Source: Xanthomonas cucurbitae (GTDB lineage: Bacteria; Pseudomonadota; Gammaproteobacteria; Xanthomonadales; Xanthomonadaceae). Taken from it: a stretch of DNA of 64,000 bases. The translations under genes and the position numbers were made by a program. The DNA is taken from contig NZ_MDED01000018.1 in NCBI RefSeq assembly GCF_002939885.1, positions 1 through 64,000 on the forward strand, read 5' to 3'. Position 1 is the first letter of the stretch; the number at the start of each line of letters is the position of its first letter. Below, in pieces: positions 59,340 through 64,000 of this stretch. Below the pieces are notes generated by a model. That model was not told where the DNA came from. It saw only the letters and a program-made list of their open reading frames with translations, and ran no database searches.

Positions 59340-59368
59340 TTGCAATTGCCGCTCAAGTTCTTCATAAT
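59340..59368 (+). promoter_or_regulatory. Sigma-70 promoter of tRNA-fMet
   Basis: TTGCAA (59340-59345), a 17-base spacer and CATAAT (59363-59368). The predicted RNA start near 59375 is five bases before the mature tRNA. Both hexamers are one or two changes from consensus. Confidence 0.75.
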
Positions 59369-59379
59369 TCCGCTTCTGC

Positions 59380-59456
59380 TGCGGGGTGGAGCAGTCTGGC
59401 AGCTCGTCGGGCTCATAACCCGAAGGTCGCAGGTTCAAATCCTGCCCCCGCTACCA
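59380..59456 (+). tRNA. Initiator tRNA-fMet, anticodon CAT
   Basis: A 77-nt tRNA with encoded CCA. The first pair of the acceptor stem is a mismatch (T1 against T72), and the anticodon stem has three G-C pairs (TCGGG-CTCATAA-CCCGA). Both are initiator hallmarks. The T-loop arm is AGGTTCAAATCCT. It lies upstream of rimP-nusA-infB as metY does in E. coli. Confidence 0.96.
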
Positions 59457-59528
59457 AGTTTCGAATTGTTGCGTTATTGCAATGATTCAACTTCTTGGAT
59501 CGTAAGGACGCATGTTCCCGTCCTTGCG

Positions 59529-59554
59529 CCGACCCTGAGAGGTCGGGCTTTTTT
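59529..59554 (+). terminator. First of two tandem intrinsic terminators after tRNA-fMet
   Basis: CCGACC (59529-59534) and GGTCGG (59541-59546) form a 6-bp stem followed by GC and a run of six T (59549-59554). Confidence 0.85.
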
Positions 59555-59559
59555 CACGC

Positions 59560-59587
59560 AAGGGGCCCATCGGGCCCCTTGTTTTTT
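59560..59587 (+). terminator. Second tandem intrinsic terminator, before rimP
   Basis: AAGGGGCCC-ATC-GGGCCCCTT is a perfect 9-bp stem followed by G and six T (59582-59587). It is stronger than the first and lies 67 bases before the rimP start. No separate promoter is obvious between it and rimP, so rimP-nusA-infB may depend on read-through. Confidence 0.9.
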
Positions 59588-59653
59588 CCGGAACCGGAAA
59601 GTTTGCTGCCGGTTGCTGGGGTTTTACTGGCAATCATCTGATCAGGGCAGTCT

Positions 59654-60244
59654 GTGAGCGAAAAAGCGACCGAAATCGCGAATCTGCTGAGTCCAACGGT
59701 TGAATCCCTGGGCCTGGAGCTGCTGGGCGTGGAATATCTTCCCGCGCCAGGCGGCGCGACCTTGCGTCTGTACATCGATGTACCGCTGGTCGAACAGCCC
59801 GAGCGTGTCATCAACGTCGATGACTGCGAGCGCGTCAGCCGCGAAGTGTCTGCCCAGCTCGACGTGGAAGACCCCATCAGCGGCAACTACACGCTCGAAG
59901 TGTCATCGCCGGGTGTTGATCGTCCCTTGTTCACCCTTGAGCAGTTCGCGCGCCATGCCGGCGAGTCGGCCAAGATCGTGTTGAAGCTGGCGCAGGACAG
60001 TCGGCGCCGCTTCCAGGGCCAGATCGTGCGGATCGAATCCGAGGCAAACGCGGTGGTGTTCGCCATCGACGGCAAGGACGTGCAGGTCGGCTTCGACAAT
60101 ATCGACAAGGCGCGCATCGTGCCCGATTGGGTCGCGTTGGGTCTGGCGCCGCAAAAACCGAATAAGCCCGGCCCGAAAAAACCCGGGCACGACAAGAAGA
60201 AACCATCCAACGAGTCGGCGGCTGGCAAGCCGCGCGCGGAGTGA
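59654..60244 (+). CDS. rimP: Ribosome maturation factor RimP
   Basis: A 196-residue 30S assembly factor. The N-terminal alpha/beta domain has [27 protein letters not shown]. The motif [21 protein letters not shown] and [16 protein letters not shown] near residue 80 are diagnostic. An SH3-like C-terminal domain follows, then a Lys/Pro-rich tail ([15 protein letters not shown]) longer than in E. coli. The start is a GTG. nusA follows after four bases. Confidence 0.95.
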   Translation: MSEKATEIANLLSPTVESLGLELLGVEYLPAPGGATLRLYIDVPLVEQPERVINVDDCERVSREVSAQLDVEDPISGNYTLEVSSPGVDRPLFTLEQFARHAGESAKIVLKLAQDSRRRFQGQIVRIESEANAVVFAIDGKDVQVGFDNIDKARIVPDWVALGLAPQKPNKPGPKKPGHDKKKPSNESAAGKPRAE

Positions 60245-60248
60245 CGAA

Positions 60249-61760
60249 ATGAGCAAGGAACTTTTGCTGGTAGTGGATGCGGTGGCCAACGAGAAAGGCG
60301 TTCCGCGCGAAGTGATCTTCGATGCGATCGAGGCCGCGCTGGCTTCCGCAGCGAAGAAGCGCTATCCCGACCAGGACGTGCTGACGCGCGTGACCATCGA
60401 TCACAAGGACGGCAACTACGAGACCTTCCGCCGCTGGGAAGTGGTGGCCGACGACGTGGTGATGGAGTCGCCGGATCGCCAGGTGCGCCTGATGGATGCC
60501 ATCGACGAAGCCGACGGCGTGGATGTGGGCGACTACATCGAAGAACAGATCGAGAACCCGGATTTCGGCCGTATCGCCGCCCAGGCTGCCAAGCAGGTGA
60601 TCGTGCAGCGTGTGCGCGAAGCCGAGCGCCAGCAGGTGGTCGATGCATGGAAGGACCGCGTGGGCGAGTTGATCACCGGTGTGGTCAAGCGCGCCGAGCG
60701 CGGCAACATCTTTGTCGATCTGGGCGGCAATGCCGAGGCCTTCATTCCCAAGGACAAGGGCATTCCGCGCGACGTGTTGCGTCCCGGCGACCGCGTGCGC
60801 GGCTACCTGGCCGAAGTGCGCTCGGAGCCGCGTGGCCCGCAGCTGTTCATCAGCCGCGCCGCGCCGGAATTCATGATCGAGCTGTTCAAGCTGGAAGTGC
60901 CGGAAGTCGGCCAGGGCCTGGTCGAGATCAAGGCCTGCGCACGCGATCCGGGCGACCGCGCCAAGATCGCGGTGATTGCGCACGATACCCGCACCGATCC
61001 CATCGGCGCCTGCATCGGCATGCGCGGTTCGCGCGTGCAGGCGGTCTCCAACGAGCTCAATGGCGAGCGCGTGGACATCGTGCTGTGGAACGAGAATCCG
61101 GCCAACTTCGTCATCAACGCGATGGCGCCGGCCGAAGTGCAGTCGATCATCGTCGACGAAGAAAAGCATGCGATGGACCTGGCCGTGGCCGAAGACCGCC
61201 TGGCCCAGGCGATCGGCAAGGGCGGCCAGAACGTGCGCCTGGCCAGCCGCCTGACCGGCTGGCAGCTCAACGTGATGACCGCCGACCAGGTGGCCGCCAA
61301 GTCCGAGGCTGAACAGGCATCGGCGCGCCAGCTGTTCATGGACCGCCTGGAAGTGGACGAGGAAATCGCCGCGATCCTGGTGTCCGAAGGCTTCAATACC
61401 GTGGAAGAAATCGCCTACGTGCCGGTTGGCGAGTTGCTGGCGGTGGAAGGCTTCGACGAAGACATCGTCGAAGAACTGCGTGCCCGTGCCCGCGATGCGC
61501 TGCTCAACGCCGCGCTGGCCGAGGAAGAAGGCCTGGAAGGAACTCAGCCCACCGAGGACCTGCTGGCGCTGGAGGGGATGGACGAGGAGACGGCCTTTGC
61601 GCTGGCCGAGCACGGCGTGCGTACCAGCGAGGACTTGTCCGACCTGGCCGCGGACGAGATCGTCGACTTCGGCATCGAGGGCATGACCCAGGAGCGCGCC
61701 GCGGCGCTGATCCTGGCGGCCCGCGCCGAGGAGATCGCCCGTTTGGAGCGCGGCGAATGA
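60249..61760 (+). CDS. nusA: Transcription termination/antitermination protein NusA
   Basis: A 503-residue RNA-polymerase-binding factor that modulates pausing, intrinsic termination and antitermination. It comprises an N-terminal polymerase-binding domain (1-125), S1 (about 135-200, VKRAERGNIFVDLGG), KH1 and KH2 (about 200-345, with IGMRGSRVQAV and IGKGGQNVRLA), then two acidic helical repeats to the C-terminus (FNTVEEIAYVP and VRTSEDLSDLA). It is in the rimP-nusA-infB operon, which NusA represses in E. coli. Confidence 0.97.
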   Translation: MSKELLLVVDAVANEKGVPREVIFDAIEAALASAAKKRYPDQDVLTRVTIDHKDGNYETFRRWEVVADDVVMESPDRQVRLMDAIDEADGVDVGDYIEEQIENPDFGRIAAQAAKQVIVQRVREAERQQVVDAWKDRVGELITGVVKRAERGNIFVDLGGNAEAFIPKDKGIPRDVLRPGDRVRGYLAEVRSEPRGPQLFISRAAPEFMIELFKLEVPEVGQGLVEIKACARDPGDRAKIAVIAHDTRTDPIGACIGMRGSRVQAVSNELNGERVDIVLWNENPANFVINAMAPAEVQSIIVDEEKHAMDLAVAEDRLAQAIGKGGQNVRLASRLTGWQLNVMTADQVAAKSEAEQASARQLFMDRLEVDEEIAAILVSEGFNTVEEIAYVPVGELLAVEGFDEDIVEELRARARDALLNAALAEEEGLEGTQPTEDLLALEGMDEETAFALAEHGVRTSEDLSDLAADEIVDFGIEGMTQERAAALILAARAEEIARLERGE

Positions 61761-61855
61761 GCCGGCAATGAACCGCGCCCTGACCCCATCAGGGCTTAGA
61801 ATCAGCGTTTCCCTTGCTCTGGGCGAGGGGGCGCCAACCAGATCATAGGATCCGA

Positions 61856-64000
61856 ATGTCGCAGCAAACCACCATCCGCAAGCTTGCCGAACTGGTCAAC
61901 ACGCCGGTCGATAAACTGCTGGTTCAACTGGCCGAGGCCGGGATGAAGTTCAGCGGTCCCGACCAGGTCGTGACCAGCACCGAGAAGATGAAACTGCTTG
62001 GCTTCCTGCGTCGCACGCATGGCAAGGCCGACTCGCCTGCCGATGCGGCGAGCGAAGCGGCCAAGAAGATCACGCTCAACCGGCGCAAGCTGCAGGAAGT
62101 GACGGTCAACGCCGGCGGCACCAAGACCACGGTCAACGTGGAAGTGCGGCAGAAGCGTACCTACGTGAAGTCCGAGAACGAAGGCAGCGGCCGCGCCGCG
62201 CCGATGACGCCGGACGAAGAGCGGGCCGACATCCTGGCCAAGCTCGCCGCCTCGCGTCAGCGCAATCTCGACGAGCAGCAGGCATTGGCCGAAAGCGACC
62301 GCGTGCGCGACGAAGCAATCCAGCGCAAGCGCGACGAAGAACAGGCCGCCAAGGATCGCGCAGAAGCCGAGCGCAAGGCTGCCGAGGAAGCCGCTGCGGC
62401 TGCCAGCGCGCCGGCCCCGGTCGCCGCTGCGCCAACGCCGTCTGCGGCCCCTGCCGCGCGTGCGCCCTCCTCGCCGTCGTCGGCCCCGCGTCCGGCACGC
62501 CCGGCAGGTGCGTCGCCCGCATCGCGTCCGGCCACGCCGGCGCGCCCGGACGATCGCAACAACGCGGCCAAGCACAAGACGCGCGGTTCGCACGTCATGG
62601 TGGCCGGCGTCGAGGACGACGATGCGACCAAGCGCTTTGCAGGTCAGTTGCATCTGTCTGCGGCCGATCGTGCGCGTCGTTCCAACGTGCGTGGCAAGCC
62701 GACCGGTCGTCCGGGTTCGTCGTCGTCGCGTCGCGGCAATGACGGTGGCCGTGGTGGTAACCAGGGCAATAGCGGTCCGCACGGGTTCGAGCGTCCCACC
62801 GCACCGGTGGTGCGTGAAGTGGCGATCGGCGAGACCATCACCGTGGCCGACCTGGCGCAGAAGCTCGCGCTCAAGGGCGGCGACGTGGTCAAGGCGCTGT
62901 TCAAGATGGGCGTCATGGCGACCATCACCCAGAGCATCGATCACGACACCGCGGCACTGGTGACCGAAGAACTCGGCCACAAGGCCGTTCGCGCCGACAA
63001 TGCCGACTTCGAGGACGCGCTGCTGGCGCATGCCGAAGACGCGCAGGGCGATGCCGCGCCGCGTCCGCCGGTGGTGACCATCATGGGCCACGTCGATCAC
63101 GGCAAAACGTCGCTGCTGGACTACATTCGTCGTACCAAGATCGCTTCCGGCGAGGCGGGTGGCATCACCCAGCACATCGGTGCTTACCACGTCGAAACCG
63201 ACCGTGGCGTCATCAGTTTCCTGGATACGCCCGGCCATGCCGCATTTACCTCGATGCGCGCACGCGGTGCCAAGATCACCGACATCGTGGTACTGGTGGT
63301 TGCGGCCGACGATGGCGTCATGCCGCAGACCAAGGAAGCGGTGGCGCATGCCAAGGCAGCGGGTGTTCCGTTGATCGTTGCGGTGAACAAGATCGACAAG
63401 GCCGGCGCCGACCCGTTGCGGGTCAAGAACGAACTGCTGGCCGAAGACGTGGTGGCCGAAGACTTCGGTGGCGATACCCAGTTCATCGAGGTGTCGGCCA
63501 AGGTCGGGACCGGCGTGGACACGCTGCTGGACGCGATCTCGCTGCAGGCCGAAGTGCTGGAACTCAAGGCGGTGGCCGACGGCCGCGCCAGCGGTACCGT
63601 CATCGAGTCCTCGCTGGACAAGGGCCGCGGCCCGGTTGCCACGGTGCTGGTGCAGCAGGGCGCGTTGAAGCGTGGCGATTACCTGGTGTGCGGCATCCAG
63701 TACGGCCGCGTGCGTGCGTTGTTCGACGAAACCGGCCATCAGCCGGCCTCGGCGGGCCCGTCGATCCCGGTGCAGGTGCTGGGCCTGTCCGGCGTGCCGG
63801 AAGCCGGTGACGACTTCGTCGTGGTTGACGACGAGCGCCTGGCCAAGGACGTGGCGCAGCAGCGCGAGACCAAGCGCCGCGAGTCGCGTCTGGTCGCCTC
63901 GGCCACCAACCGCATGGAAGACATCCTGGCCCAGATGGGCAAGGGCGAAGGCCAGCAGGTATTGAACCTGGTCATCAAGGCCGACGTGCAGGGTTCGGTG
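61856..64000 (+). CDS. infB: Translation initiation factor IF-2 (3' end outside the window)
   Basis: The first 715 residues of IF-2, cut by the window edge. The N-terminal IF2_N subdomain ([27 protein letters not shown]) is followed by a charged, Ala/Pro/Arg-rich linker (about 110-310) and a second IF2_N ([24 protein letters not shown]). The GTPase domain starts near residue 400: G1 GHVDHGKT, G3 DTPGHAAF, G4 NKID. Domain II begins before the edge. The ATG at 61856 follows AGGATCCGA. IF-2 recruits fMet-tRNA to the 30S subunit, and the tRNA gene lies at the head of the same cluster. Confidence 0.97.
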   Translation, partial: MSQQTTIRKLAELVNTPVDKLLVQLAEAGMKFSGPDQVVTSTEKMKLLGFLRRTHGKADSPADAASEAAKKITLNRRKLQEVTVNAGGTKTTVNVEVRQKRTYVKSENEGSGRAAPMTPDEERADILAKLAASRQRNLDEQQALAESDRVRDEAIQRKRDEEQAAKDRAEAERKAAEEAAAAASAPAPVAAAPTPSAAPAARAPSSPSSAPRPARPAGASPASRPATPARPDDRNNAAKHKTRGSHVMVAGVEDDDATKRFAGQLHLSAADRARRSNVRGKPTGRPGSSSSRRGNDGGRGGNQGNSGPHGFERPTAPVVREVAIGETITVADLAQKLALKGGDVVKALFKMGVMATITQSIDHDTAALVTEELGHKAVRADNADFEDALLAHAEDAQGDAAPRPPVVTIMGHVDHGKTSLLDYIRRTKIASGEAGGITQHIGAYHVETDRGVISFLDTPGHAAFTSMRARGAKITDIVVLVVAADDGVMPQTKEAVAHAKAAGVPLIVAVNKIDKAGADPLRVKNELLAEDVVAEDFGGDTQFIEVSAKVGTGVDTLLDAISLQAEVLELKAVADGRASGTVIESSLDKGRGPVATVLVQQGALKRGDYLVCGIQYGRVRALFDETGHQPASAGPSIPVQVLGLSGVPEAGDDFVVVDDERLAKDVAQQRETKRRESRLVASATNRMEDILAQMGKGEGQQVLNLVIKADVQGSV

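Overview
The window is GC-rich chromosomal DNA from a plant-associated gammaproteobacterium, almost certainly Xanthomonas or a close Xanthomonadaceae relative. The basis is recalled gene order (asd-fimV-truA-trpF-trpB-trpA-accD-glmM; tpiA-secG-tRNA-Leu-nuoA to N-tRNA-fMet-rimP-nusA-infB), TonB-dependent receptors of the Oar type, and abundant intergenic hairpins built on GTAGGAGCG. The species cannot be fixed from this sequence alone.

Layout. 1-9.1 kb, minus strand: an M13 metallopeptidase lipoprotein and two TonB-dependent receptors. The second receptor is frameshifted in its signal peptide by a 17-bp tandem duplication. 9.4-20.8 kb, mixed housekeeping: mrp, dcd, two small DUF5668-like membrane proteins, a HIT protein and a dienelactone hydrolase in one operon, rimO, greB, a HerA/YjgR-like ATPase, an MltD-like transglycosylase, then psd and a SCO1-like copper chaperone. 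20.8-37.3 kb: prmB, aroC, a 2-hydroxyacid dehydrogenase, asd, fimV, a VOC protein, truA, trpF, a TrpI-like LysR regulator divergent from trpBA, a secreted cysteine-rich protein, accD, glmM, a possible 29-residue membrane peptide and a 2OG-Fe(II) oxygenase.

37.6-41.9 kb holds the least understood unit: four start-stop overlapping genes for a periplasmic cupredoxin-like protein, an inner-membrane HAMP-GGDEF-EAL protein, a DUF3034 envelope protein and a truncated-haemoglobin lipoprotein. It looks like an envelope-spanning redox or gas-responsive c-di-GMP system. 42-44.3 kb: an SDR dehydrogenase, tpiA, secG and tRNA-Leu(GAG). 44.4-59.2 kb: the complete 14-gene complex I operon nuoABCDEFGHIJKLMN. 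59.4-64 kb: initiator tRNA-fMet, two tandem intrinsic terminators, rimP, nusA and the 5' part of infB, which runs off the window.

Repeats. Two hairpin arrays are prominent. One is a 169-bp unit with four full copies and one partial copy between mltD and psd, and it supplies the psd stop codon. The other is a 110-bp unit in five copies between asd and fimV, and each unit carries a copy of the last codons of asd. A single related hairpin lies between rimO and greB. No CRISPR array, insertion sequence, prophage or rRNA was seen.
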